A stretch of DNA of 13,014 nt from an uncultured Collinsella sp. (GTDB lineage Bacteria; Actinomycetota; Coriobacteriia; Coriobacteriales; Coriobacteriaceae), in assembly GCA_902479205.1 (NCBI GenBank), contig CABSNX010000036.1:1-13014 (forward strand), read 5' to 3'. The notes under the pieces were generated by a model, which was given only the letters and a program-made list of their open reading frames with translations, did no database searches and was not told the DNA's origin. Shown one piece after another: positions 6,341 through 12,984 of this stretch. How positions within the stretch are numbered: position 1 is the first letter of the stretch; each line of letters begins with the position of its first letter. The translations under genes were made by a program, and so were the position numbers.

Positions 6341-7353
6341 TGGCCGACATCCATATTCTCGTTGCCGACGATTCCGCTGGTCAGCGTCTCGACGCCTATC
6401 TGGGCGCCAACGATGGCTGTCCCACGCGCTCTGCCTGCGCACATCTGATCGAGGGCGGTGCCGTTGCCGTCAACGGCGAGACCTGCCTATCAAAAAAATA
6501 TGCCGTGCGCTCCGGCGACCGCATCTCGGTCGACTTGCCCGAGCCGCACGATCCGACCGACGTGATTCCCGAGGCCATTCCCCTCGATATCCGCTATGAG
6601 GACGACTATCTCATCGTGCTCTCCAAGCAGCGCGGCCTGGTGTGCCATCCCGCCCATGGTCACGAGAGCGGCACCCTTGCGAACGCCCTGGTCTACCACT
6701 GCGGCATCGACCATCTTGGTACCGTGCAGGGTGAGGACCGCCCCGGCATCGTGCATCGCCTTGATCGCGATACCTCGGGCCTTATGCTCGCGGCAAAGGA
6801 CGACGACACCCAGCGCGCGCTTCAAAATCTTATCCGCACGCGCACGCTCGACCGTCGCTATATCACGCTCGTTCACGGGCACATCGCCATGGACGAGGGC
6901 ACTATCAACACCGGTATCGCCCGCTCCACGCGCGACCGTGTGAAGATGGCGGTTTCCGATGACCCCTTTGCGCGCCAGGCCATCACGACTTTCAAGGTGC
7001 TCGAGCGCTTTGATTCCACGCGCTTCGACGACGGCTACACGCTTGTCGAGTGTCATCTGTTTACCGGACGCACGCATCAGATTCGTGTGCACATGCGCCA
7101 TATCAACCATGCCTGCGTGGGCGACCCACTCTACGGCAAGTGCGATGCGCGTGCCGATCAGGGTCTGACCAGGCAGTTCCTGCATTCTTGGCGCGTGGCG
7201 TTCGATCATCCCGTGACGGGGGAGCGCATTGAGTGCCGTGACGAGCTGCCGTGGGACCTTGCCGCGGTTCTGGATGACCTGGCCCCGCGTTCGCTCGGCC
7301 GCACTGCCGCAGGTGACGAAATCGTCCCGCAGCTCGGTCTTCTCGAAGCCTAG
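6340..7353 (+). CDS. rluD: RluA/RluD-family ribosomal large subunit pseudouridine synthase
   Basis: 337 residues. An S4 RNA-binding domain (about 14-65: SAGQRLDAYLG ... AVAVNGE) precedes the catalytic pseudouridine synthase domain. The family motif GIVHRLDRDTSGLML lies at 136-150, with Asp142 of HRLD as the expected catalytic residue. RTLDRRYITLVHG and FTGRTHQIRVHMRHINH (positions 7063-7113) are also typical. The enzyme isomerises uridines in 23S rRNA; the S4 domain and length resemble RluD, but which uridines are modified cannot be read from sequence and RluD-like paralogues are common in Gram-positive bacteria. The ATG overlaps the lspA stop by one base. No terminator is evident after the TAG at 7351-7353. 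Confidence 0.92.
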   Translation: MADIHILVADDSAGQRLDAYLGANDGCPTRSACAHLIEGGAVAVNGETCLSKKYAVRSGDRISVDLPEPHDPTDVIPEAIPLDIRYEDDYLIVLSKQRGLVCHPAHGHESGTLANALVYHCGIDHLGTVQGEDRPGIVHRLDRDTSGLMLAAKDDDTQRALQNLIRTRTLDRRYITLVHGHIAMDEGTINTGIARSTRDRVKMAVSDDPFARQAITTFKVLERFDSTRFDDGYTLVECHLFTGRTHQIRVHMRHINHACVGDPLYGKCDARADQGLTRQFLHSWRVAFDHPVTGERIECRDELPWDLAAVLDDLAPRSLGRTAAGDEIVPQLGLLEA

Positions 7354-7371
7354 CCAGTATTAGGTGGTTTC

Positions 7372-7401
7372 TTGAACTCGGTAAGCCTGCGGTAAGATAT
7401 A
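7372..7401 (+). promoter_or_regulatory. Candidate promoter for the glycosyltransferase gene
   Basis: TTGAAC (7372-7377) is a good -35. The AT-rich TAAGATATA at 7393-7401 offers -10 options: TAAGAT with 15-base spacing or AGATAT with 17. It lies in the 82-bp gap between the synthase gene and the glycosyltransferase start. Confidence 0.45.
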
Positions 7402-7435
7402 CGGTTGTTTACGTAACGCGTTGCTGGGAGCCTGC

Positions 7436-8731
7436 ATGCTCGCCTTTTTACAAACCAACACACCCATCGTGATCTTCAACCAGATTGTCGTCACGCTGCT
7501 CACGGTCTGCTTTCTGTACCAGGTGGTCTTCTTTGTCATTGGCGCTCTTCGTGGCGAGGTCGCGCCTCCCAAGGCCAAAAAACTTCACCGCTATGCCTTC
7601 TTTATCGCTGCGCATAACGAGGAGGCCGTGATCGCCAACCTCGTTCGCTCCATCAAGGATCAGGACTATCCGTCCGAGCTTATCGAGGTCTTCGTGGTCG
7701 CCGACGCCTGCACCGACAACACGGCGCAGCTCGCGCGCGAGGCGGGCGCCATTGTCTATGAGCGTAATGACCTTGCCCGCAAGGGTAAGAGCTGGGTCAT
7801 GGACTTTGGCTTCGACCGCATTCTCAACGAGTATCCCGATACCTTTGAGGGCTATTTTATTTTCGATGCCGATAATGTCATTTCCCGTGATTACGTATCC
7901 AAGATGAACGATGCTTTTGACCAAGGCTTTCATGTGGTCACCAGCTATCGCAACTCTAAGAACTTCGGCAGTTCGTGGATCTCTGCGGCCAACGCCACGT
8001 GGTATCTGCGCGAGGCGCGCTTCCTTAACAATGCGCGCAACATCTGCAAGACTTCCTGCGCTGTATCGGGTTCGGGCTATCTCATTTCTGCCAGTGTTAT
8101 CGAAGGCATGCATGGCTGGCAGTTTCACACGCTGACTGAGGACATTCAGTTCACCACGTTCTGCGCTATCCACGGCATTCGCATTGGCTATGCGCCGGCG
8201 GAGTTCTTTGACGAACAGCCCGTGACGTTTAAGGCTTCCTGGAAGCAGCGTATGCGCTGGACCAAGGGCTTCTACCAGGTGTTCTTTACGTATGGTAAGC
8301 ACCTGGTCAAATCGACCTTTCGCTACCATCGCTTTGCCGCCTACGACATGTTTATGACGATCGCTCCGGGTATGTTGCTATCGCTGATCTCGATGCTCGC
8401 CAATGCCACGTTCCTGATTGTGGGCGGTCTTTCGCACGGCTTCCTGGCCACCGAGGTTGAGATGCAGGCGTGCGCCGCTTCTCTCATTATGACCTTCGCC
8501 ATGATGTATCAGACGTTCTTTATCCTGGCGCTGCTCACGACCATCTTTGAGTACAAGCACATTCACTGCGCGCAAAAGTGGCGTCTGGTGACCAACCTGT
8601 TTACCTTCCCGATCTTTATGTTCAGCTATATCCCCATTACGGTGGCAGCACTGTTCTTGAAGGTCGACTGGGTGCCGACGCAGCACGCCGTGAGCGTTAC
8701 CCTTGACGAGGTCATGCAAGGCGCCAAATAA
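7436..8731 (+). CDS. Membrane-bound family 2 glycosyltransferase (processive polysaccharide-synthase type)
   Basis: 431 residues from ATG 7436, with GGGAG (7426-7430) five bases upstream; a TTG at 7421 is the upstream alternative. An N-terminal membrane segment (about 11-37) is followed by a cytoplasmic GT-A domain. The processive GT2 motifs are all present: Asp90 (VVADACTDNT), DAD at 144-146 (FIFDADN), TED at 234-236, and QRMRW at 271-275, the Q-x-x-R-W signature of cellulose, hyaluronan and poly-GlcNAc synthases. Three or four further hydrophobic segments lie between about 300 and 420. The protein therefore probably polymerises sugars or glycosylates a membrane acceptor at the cytoplasmic membrane face. 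Sugar donor and product are unknown; no export, PilZ or modification genes are adjacent, which argues against a complete cellulose- or PNAG-type operon here. Confidence 0.87.
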   Translation: MLAFLQTNTPIVIFNQIVVTLLTVCFLYQVVFFVIGALRGEVAPPKAKKLHRYAFFIAAHNEEAVIANLVRSIKDQDYPSELIEVFVVADACTDNTAQLAREAGAIVYERNDLARKGKSWVMDFGFDRILNEYPDTFEGYFIFDADNVISRDYVSKMNDAFDQGFHVVTSYRNSKNFGSSWISAANATWYLREARFLNNARNICKTSCAVSGSGYLISASVIEGMHGWQFHTLTEDIQFTTFCAIHGIRIGYAPAEFFDEQPVTFKASWKQRMRWTKGFYQVFFTYGKHLVKSTFRYHRFAAYDMFMTIAPGMLLSLISMLANATFLIVGGLSHGFLATEVEMQACAASLIMTFAMMYQTFFILALLTTIFEYKHIHCAQKWRLVTNLFTFPIFMFSYIPITVAALFLKVDWVPTQHAVSVTLDEVMQGAK

Positions 8732-8739
8732 CCACGATC

Positions 8740-8780
8740 AAAACCACCACAAAGGGGACAGGCACCTTTGTGGTGGTTTT
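8740..8780 (+). repeat. 41-bp perfect hairpin repeat, copy 2 (inverted relative to copy 1)
   Basis: AAAACCACCACAAAGG (8740-8755) pairs with CCTTTGTGGTGGTTTT (8765-8780) around the loop GGACAGGCA, the reverse complement of the copy 1 loop. All 41 bases equal the reverse complement of 1054-1094, while flanking bases differ. It starts nine bases after the glycosyltransferase stop and ends in a T-run, so it probably terminates that gene. The next gene is in the same direction 32 bases downstream. Confidence 0.85.
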
Positions 8781-8812
8781 TGCGTTTGAGCTGCTGCCCA
8801 AGGAGGTGTTAG

Positions 8813-9235
8813 ATGGTCTATATTCCGTTTTGGATTTGCATCTTTGCCGGCGCGGCGATTGATGTCCGTGAGCGACGGTTTCCCAATCAGCTTGCCGGCG
8901 TGTGTGCGGTGGCGGCGTTTGCAGGCGTTTGGCTCGACAAGGGCGTTAACACGGCGCTTGACCATGTCGGTCTTGCGATCATCGTCTACCTTGCCCTTGT
9001 GCTTACTGAGTCGCTCTGGCGTCGTGTTCGCCACGCCCCTGGCATTGGCATGGGGGATGCTAAGGCGCTTTTTGCGCTTTGCACGCTCGACCCTCTGGGT
9101 GGCTTCGTTGCGTTTGCTGCCTCGCTCCTTGCCCTTGCCGCCGCCTGTCTCATCGCAAAATCACGCTCCCTGCCATTGCTGCCGTTTTTAGTGCCGATAT
9201 TTGCCATAATCGAGGTTGTGGGTAGTACGCTGTAA
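8813..9235 (+). CDS. Short A24-family prepilin peptidase (TadV/CpaA-like)
   Basis: 140 residues with an excellent ribosome binding site, AAGGAGG (8800-8806), six bases before ATG. The two family motifs are present: AIDVRERRFPN (15-25, catalytic Asp17) and GIGMGDAK (77-84, catalytic Asp82). Hydrophobic segments near 2-17, 27-40, 49-65, 84-113 and 120-138 make it an integral membrane protein. The N-terminal methylase domain of full PilD/ComC enzymes is absent, so it is a peptidase-only form, as in Tad pilus systems. It would cleave the leader of type IV-like prepilins. No pilin, secretion ATPase or inner-membrane platform gene lies in the window, so its substrates are encoded elsewhere. GMGDxK is one residue from the more common GxGDxK context but keeps the aspartate. 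Confidence 0.85.
   Translation: MVYIPFWICIFAGAAIDVRERRFPNQLAGVCAVAAFAGVWLDKGVNTALDHVGLAIIVYLALVLTESLWRRVRHAPGIGMGDAKALFALCTLDPLGGFVAFAASLLALAAACLIAKSRSLPLLPFLVPIFAIIEVVGSTL
9202..9210 (+). promoter_or_regulatory. Candidate extended -10 promoter for the dGTPase-like gene
   Basis: TGCCATAAT at 9202-9210 is an extended -10 (TGn plus CATAAT, 5 of 6) inside the 3' end of the prepilin peptidase gene, about 57 bases before the next start codon. No good -35 at standard spacing was seen. Confidence 0.35.
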
Positions 9236-9266
9236 CCGTTTGCGCGCCCTTTTTAAGGAGCATGCC

Positions 9267-10514
9267 ATGGCAACCAATCAACAGACAGCCGCCATTAAGG
9301 CGCGTATGGATCGCATTCCCGCGGCGTTGTCGCCCGAGCTGGTCGAGCGTATCGCCGCCGACCGCGCCTCGGGTGTCGTTAATCCCTATCGATGCGGTGA
9401 CGATCAGGTCATCCGACGTGTCAATCGGGCTGCAGACGAGGGCACGCTCATGCGTCCGGCCTTCATGCGCGATACCGAAAAGATTCTGCATCTGCCCGCA
9501 TACACGCGTTATGCAGGCAAAACGCAGGTCTTCAGTTTTCGCAGCAACGATGACCTGTCGCGTCGCGGCCTGCACGTGCAGCTTGTCTCGCGCATCGCTC
9601 GCGATATCGGACGTGCTCTGGGGCTCAACTGCGATCTGATCGAGGCGATTGGCTTAGGCCACGACTTGGGCCACACGCCCTTTGGCCATGCCGGTGAGCG
9701 CTTTCTCAACGATATCTATCACGAGCGCACGGGTCGTTATTTTTTCCATAACGTGCAGTCGGTCCGCGTGCTCGACGCGCTGTACGGCCGCAACGTGTCG
9801 CTCCAGACGCTCGACGGCGTGCTATGCCACAACGGTGAGTACGAACAGCGTGTGTTTGAGCTTTCGGACATGAGCTCCTTTGACCAGTTCGACCTTACGG
9901 TTGAGGATTGCATTGCCACAGGTTACAGCGCAATTGAGCACCTGCGCCCCATGACGCTCGAGGGCTGCGTGGTTCGCATCTCGGATATCCTTGCCTACGT
10001 GGGGCGCGATCGCCAAGACGCCATTTCGGCGGGCCTACTGGCGCCCGATGCTTTTGACGATGGCCTGGGTGGGGCATACAACAGCTGGATCCTTACGCAT
10101 GCCTCCATCGATATCGTTGAGCACAGCTATGGCAAGCCGCGCATCGTGATGAGCGAGGAATTGTTTGAGGAAATCCGCCGAGCCAAGCGCGAGAACTACG
10201 AGAAGATCTATAGCAAGGGCGGCATCGAGGGCGACTCCGAAGCGGAGCTGCGCGAGGCCTTCGAAAAGCTCTACGACCGTTGCCTGCAGGATATAAACGA
10301 AGGCGACGAGTCTTCGTATATCTTTAAGCACCACATTTCTCGCATTGAGCGGCAGCTTTTCTACTACGATCGCACCTATGCCTGGCAGGACGACAAGGAT
10401 CAAGCGGTGGTGGATTACATCGCGAGCATGACGGACGGCTATTTCTGTGAGCTCACGAGCAAGCTGTTCCCGGGATTGAAGTTTCCGCACCGTACCTATA
10501 TTAACGAACGGTAG
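9267..10514 (+). CDS. dgt: Deoxyguanosinetriphosphate triphosphohydrolase-like HD protein
   Basis: 415 residues from ATG 9267, with AAGGAG (9255-9260) six bases upstream; the in-frame upstream ATG at 9216 lies inside the previous gene. This family hydrolyses dNTPs to deoxynucleosides plus triphosphate and so controls the dNTP pool. The sequence FMRDTEKILHLPAYTRYAGKTQVF (start near residue 66) is the family N-terminal pattern. The HD metal site is complete: His103, His132-Asp133 in LGHDLGHTPFGHAGE (130-144), and Asp240 in RISDILAYVGRD. Nucleotide preference is unknown; many non-proteobacterial members are general or allosterically controlled dNTPases. It is followed by rarA 60 bases downstream in the same direction, and the two could share a role in replication health. 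The symbol is by family only. Confidence 0.88.
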   Translation: MATNQQTAAIKARMDRIPAALSPELVERIAADRASGVVNPYRCGDDQVIRRVNRAADEGTLMRPAFMRDTEKILHLPAYTRYAGKTQVFSFRSNDDLSRRGLHVQLVSRIARDIGRALGLNCDLIEAIGLGHDLGHTPFGHAGERFLNDIYHERTGRYFFHNVQSVRVLDALYGRNVSLQTLDGVLCHNGEYEQRVFELSDMSSFDQFDLTVEDCIATGYSAIEHLRPMTLEGCVVRISDILAYVGRDRQDAISAGLLAPDAFDDGLGGAYNSWILTHASIDIVEHSYGKPRIVMSEELFEEIRRAKRENYEKIYSKGGIEGDSEAELREAFEKLYDRCLQDINEGDESSYIFKHHISRIERQLFYYDRTYAWQDDKDQAVVDYIASMTDGYFCELTSKLFPGLKFPHRTYINER

Positions 10515-10529
10515 TTCGTATTTATTCGG

Positions 10530-10535
10530 TATACT
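10530..10535 (+). promoter_or_regulatory. Candidate -10 element for rarA
   Basis: TATACT (5 of 6 to consensus) lies 40 bases before the rarA start in the 60-bp gap after the dGTPase-like gene. No convincing -35 was seen, so rarA may instead be co-transcribed with the gene before it. Confidence 0.3.
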
Positions 10536-10574
10536 GTTGGTGGAAAACGTTTTTGATTGACGCACGGGATGGCT

Positions 10575-11924
10575 ATGGACGACCTTTTTTCTGCTTCGAC
10601 GCGCGAGCGTTCCTTTCAGAATGCGCCGCTTGCGGTGCGCATGCGGCCCAATTCGCTCGACGAGTATGTGGGCCAGCAAAAGGCCGTCGGTAAGGGCTCG
10701 TGGTTGCGTGCCGCAATTGAGCATGACGTGCTGTCGAGCGTGATTCTGTACGGGCCGGCCGGTACGGGCAAGACGACGCTGGCCCACATTATCGCCAACC
10801 ATACCAAGAGCGAGTTTGTCGAGGTCAGCGCCGTGACAGGCACCGTGAAGGACCTGCGCCGCGTGATCGACGAGGCCAAGACGCGCCTGAATACGTACGA
10901 CCGCCGTACCATTCTTTTTATCGATGAGATTCACCGCTTCTCCAAGTCGCAGCAGGATGCCCTGTTGCATGCGGTTGAGAACCGTACCGTCATTATGATT
11001 GGCGCCACGACGGAGAATCCGTACTTCGAGGTCAACTCGGCGTTGCTCTCGCGCGGTCGCGTCGTGGAGCTTGAGCACCTCAAGGACGAGGATATCGCCA
11101 CACTCATTGAGCGTGCGCTCGAGGCGCCGCAGGGTTTGAACGGCAAGTTCTCGGCCGATGAGGATACGGTTAAGACCATCTGCACGCTGGCTGCGGGCGA
11201 CGCTCGCTCGGCGCTCACGACGCTCGAGCTTGCGAGCGAGATCGCCGTCACGCGTCCCGATACCGAGGGAACGCCCGCGCCGGCGGCGGGGGAGCGCTAT
11301 CCCATAACTGTTGACGACGTGAAGATTGCCAATCCGCGCCGTGGCTTTTCGTACGACAAAAACGGTGACATGCACTACGACATCATCAGTGCGTTTATTA
11401 AGTCTATGCGCGGTAGTGACCCCGATGCCACGATCTATTGGCTCGCGCGCATGATCGATGCAGGGGAGGATCCCAAGTTTATCGCTCGCCGTATTATGAT
11501 TCAGGCTTCTGAGGATGTTGGCAACGCCGACCCGCAGGCGCTTTTGGTGGCGCATGCCGCATTTAAGTCTGCCGAGGTCATTGGCTATCCTGAGTGCCGC
11601 ATTAACCTGGCTCAGGCTGCACTCTATGTGTGCTTGGCGCCTAAATCCAACGCGTGCGAGGCTTCGATCGATGCGGCGTTGGCTGATATCCATTCAAGTG
11701 GTCTGCGCGAGGTGCCGAGCTATCTGCGCGATCGTCACCGTCCCGGCAGCGACGAGTACGGTGTATACAAGTACCCACACGATTATCCCGAAGGCTGGGT
11801 CGATCAGCGCTATTTGCCCGAGGGGCTGGAGCGCGGTGCGTTTTGGAAGCCTGCCGGCCGCGGCTGGGAAGAGTGGCGCGTAGAGCAAAGTGAGCGCGAT
11901 CGTAGCGGTAACGCGCCCAAGTAG
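10575..11924 (+). CDS. rarA: Replication-associated recombination protein RarA/MgsA (AAA+ ATPase)
   Basis: 449 residues from ATG 10575 (MDDLFSASTRERSF); in-frame TTG 10557 and ATG 10569 are alternatives, and ribosome binding sites are weak for all (GGGA at 10567-10570 is the nearest). RarA (MgsA, WRNIP1) is a clamp-loader-like ATPase acting at stalled replication forks. Walker A GPAGTGKT (60-67), Walker B LFIDEIHRF (114-122), sensor 1 region GATTENP (143-149) and arginine finger Arg160 (LLSRGR) are present. The C-terminal tetramerisation region carries the family block from YDKNGDMHYD through AFIKSMRGSDPDA, then YWLARM and SEDVGNADPQAL. A short Pro/Ala/Gly linker (RPDTEGTPAPAAGERYP, ending at about 11304) joins the two halves. 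The assignment is firm. Confidence 0.95.
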   Translation: MDDLFSASTRERSFQNAPLAVRMRPNSLDEYVGQQKAVGKGSWLRAAIEHDVLSSVILYGPAGTGKTTLAHIIANHTKSEFVEVSAVTGTVKDLRRVIDEAKTRLNTYDRRTILFIDEIHRFSKSQQDALLHAVENRTVIMIGATTENPYFEVNSALLSRGRVVELEHLKDEDIATLIERALEAPQGLNGKFSADEDTVKTICTLAAGDARSALTTLELASEIAVTRPDTEGTPAPAAGERYPITVDDVKIANPRRGFSYDKNGDMHYDIISAFIKSMRGSDPDATIYWLARMIDAGEDPKFIARRIMIQASEDVGNADPQALLVAHAAFKSAEVIGYPECRINLAQAALYVCLAPKSNACEASIDAALADIHSSGLREVPSYLRDRHRPGSDEYGVYKYPHDYPEGWVDQRYLPEGLERGAFWKPAGRGWEEWRVEQSERDRSGNAPK

Positions 11925-11953
11925 GTCATTGGTACCACACACATTCCCTTTGG

Positions 11954-11978
11954 GTATCTTTCCCCTTCTTTGGGGTAC
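11954..11978 (+). promoter_or_regulatory. Possible SigB/SigF-type promoter before the coiled-coil/anti-sigma-like pair
   Basis: GTAT (11954-11957), 15 bases, then GGGTAC (11973-11978) resembles the GTTT-N14-17-GGGTAC/T promoters recognised by SigB/SigF-type stress sigma factors. The predicted start is about 30 bases before the next ribosome binding site. The genes downstream include an RsbW-like protein, which makes autoregulation conceivable. A vegetative reading (TTGGGT with TACCAT, 20-base spacing) is also possible but poor. Confidence 0.3.
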
Positions 11979-12019
11979 CATGAACATCGTCTGTATTTCG
12001 AATTTTCCGGGAGGCTTAT

Positions 12020-12610
12020 ATGAGTCCCATTCAAATTGCCCTGCTGGTGCTCGCCATTGCCGGCGTGTGGGCCATCGTTGAGCTCGCGCTTACCCTGCGC
12101 AAGACCCGCAATGTTGTCGACTCGCTCGATAAGACCGTGAACGACCTCAACAACACCATCGCCGAGGCTCAGCCCGTGGTAGCAAAGCTCGACGGCGCTG
12201 TCGATGAGCTCACTCCCGCGCTTGCACAGATGGAGCCGCTCCTCAAGTCAAGCAAGACCGCCGTCGACGCTCTTACCTCCAATCTCGTAGAGGTCGAAGC
12301 CGTGGTTCGCGACATTTCCGAGGTTACGGGCAGCATGGCCGAGGCCAGCAATGCTGTGTCGAGCGTGACCGACTCTGCGGCCGGTGCCGTTCAGAAACTC
12401 TTTAACAAGGTGAAGGCTCCCGCGGCCGACGCCGAGCGCAAGCTTTCCGCTGCCGCCGAAGCAGAGCAGCCGACCGAGCGCGTCCTGATTGGCGAAGCCG
12501 GGGACGATGTCGCTGCTTGTGACGATGATGCACAGAAGTCTGCTGCTCAAGCAGCCCGGTATTACACCTACACGCCCGCCGAGACCTCCGAGGAGTCCTG
12601 CGATGAGTAG
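12020..12610 (+). CDS. Membrane-anchored coiled-coil protein (DUF948-like)
   Basis: 196 residues with GGGAGG (12009-12014) five bases before ATG. One N-terminal membrane helix (about 4-24, IQIALLVLAIAGVWAIVELA) is followed by a long predicted helix or coiled coil (about 28-135) with heptad-like spacing of L, V and A, for example SLDKTVNDLNNTIAEAQPV. The rest is an acidic, low-complexity tail rich in Ala, Glu and Asp ending EESCDE. This resembles the DUF948 family (general stress-type membrane proteins in Gram-positive bacteria), but the match is by architecture rather than a clear motif. Its stop overlaps the start of the next gene by eight bases, so translation is coupled and the two products may work together. 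No enzymatic motif is visible. Confidence 0.75.
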   Translation: MSPIQIALLVLAIAGVWAIVELALTLRKTRNVVDSLDKTVNDLNNTIAEAQPVVAKLDGAVDELTPALAQMEPLLKSSKTAVDALTSNLVEVEAVVRDISEVTGSMAEASNAVSSVTDSAAGAVQKLFNKVKAPAADAERKLSAAAEAEQPTERVLIGEAGDDVAACDDDAQKSAAQAARYYTYTPAETSEESCDE

Positions 12611-12980
12611 CGAAGCAACTTGCCCCATCACGTTGACTGTTGCCGGGGATCCGCGTCTGGCACGCCTCGTACGTATGACAGCGGCTAATGTCGGTGCGCT
12701 GTGCTCCATGTCCGTCGATCGAATCGAGGACATCCGTATGGCTGCCGAAGAGGCCTTCATCTTTGGCTGCACGGCTGTTGATTCTGACGATATCTCGATC
12801 AAATTCGACGTCGACGAATCGCACGTGGGTATGACTTTTACCTTTGGTGACCAGGCGACTCTCGATGAGGATGACCAGGCTGCCGTGTATGCCGAGCTCA
12901 TTTTAGCGAGCGTGTGCGATTCCTACGAAAAGACTGCGGCGCCCCTAACGCTTTCCCTCGACCTCAAGGCGGATATCTAA
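12603..12980 (+). CDS. RsbW/SpoIIAB-like ATP-binding protein (putative anti-sigma factor, short and divergent)
   Basis: 125 residues from ATG 12603, with AGGAG (12591-12595) seven bases upstream. The region from ARLVRMTAANVGALCSMS through DRIEDIRMAAEEAFIFG (20-55) matches the first half of the GHKL fold of RsbW/SpoIIAB anti-sigma serine kinases: helix alpha1, then the N-box helix. Glu50 aligns with the catalytic glutamate, but the Mg-binding asparagine of the N-box is replaced by Phe54. I see no DxGxG ATP-lid motif in the second half. The protein is therefore shorter than typical RsbW (about 140-160) and may bind a partner without kinase activity. It overlaps the coiled-coil gene by eight bases, and another start codon follows its stop by one base. 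The sigma-factor partner role is inferred from the fold and from such genes often preceding sigB/sigF; that next gene is missing from the window. Confidence 0.6.
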   Translation: MSSEATCPITLTVAGDPRLARLVRMTAANVGALCSMSVDRIEDIRMAAEEAFIFGCTAVDSDDISIKFDVDESHVGMTFTFGDQATLDEDDQAAVYAELILASVCDSYEKTAAPLTLSLDLKADI

Positions 12981-12981
12981 T

Positions 12982-12984
12982 ATG
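12982..12984 (+). CDS. Start codon of a truncated downstream gene
   Basis: ATG at 12982-12984 comes one base after the TAA of the RsbW-like gene, an arrangement typical of coupled genes. Everything after it is adapter, so nothing else of the gene is present. By analogy with other rsbW-type operons a SigB/SigF-family sigma factor would be expected, but the sequence gives no evidence of identity. Confidence 0.35.

Noticed and set aside
10035..11693. A 552-codon antisense open frame over rarA and the end of the dGTPase-like gene.
   Set aside because: Same codon-bias effect; the + strand shows clear Walker motifs, and the antisense product has no family features.
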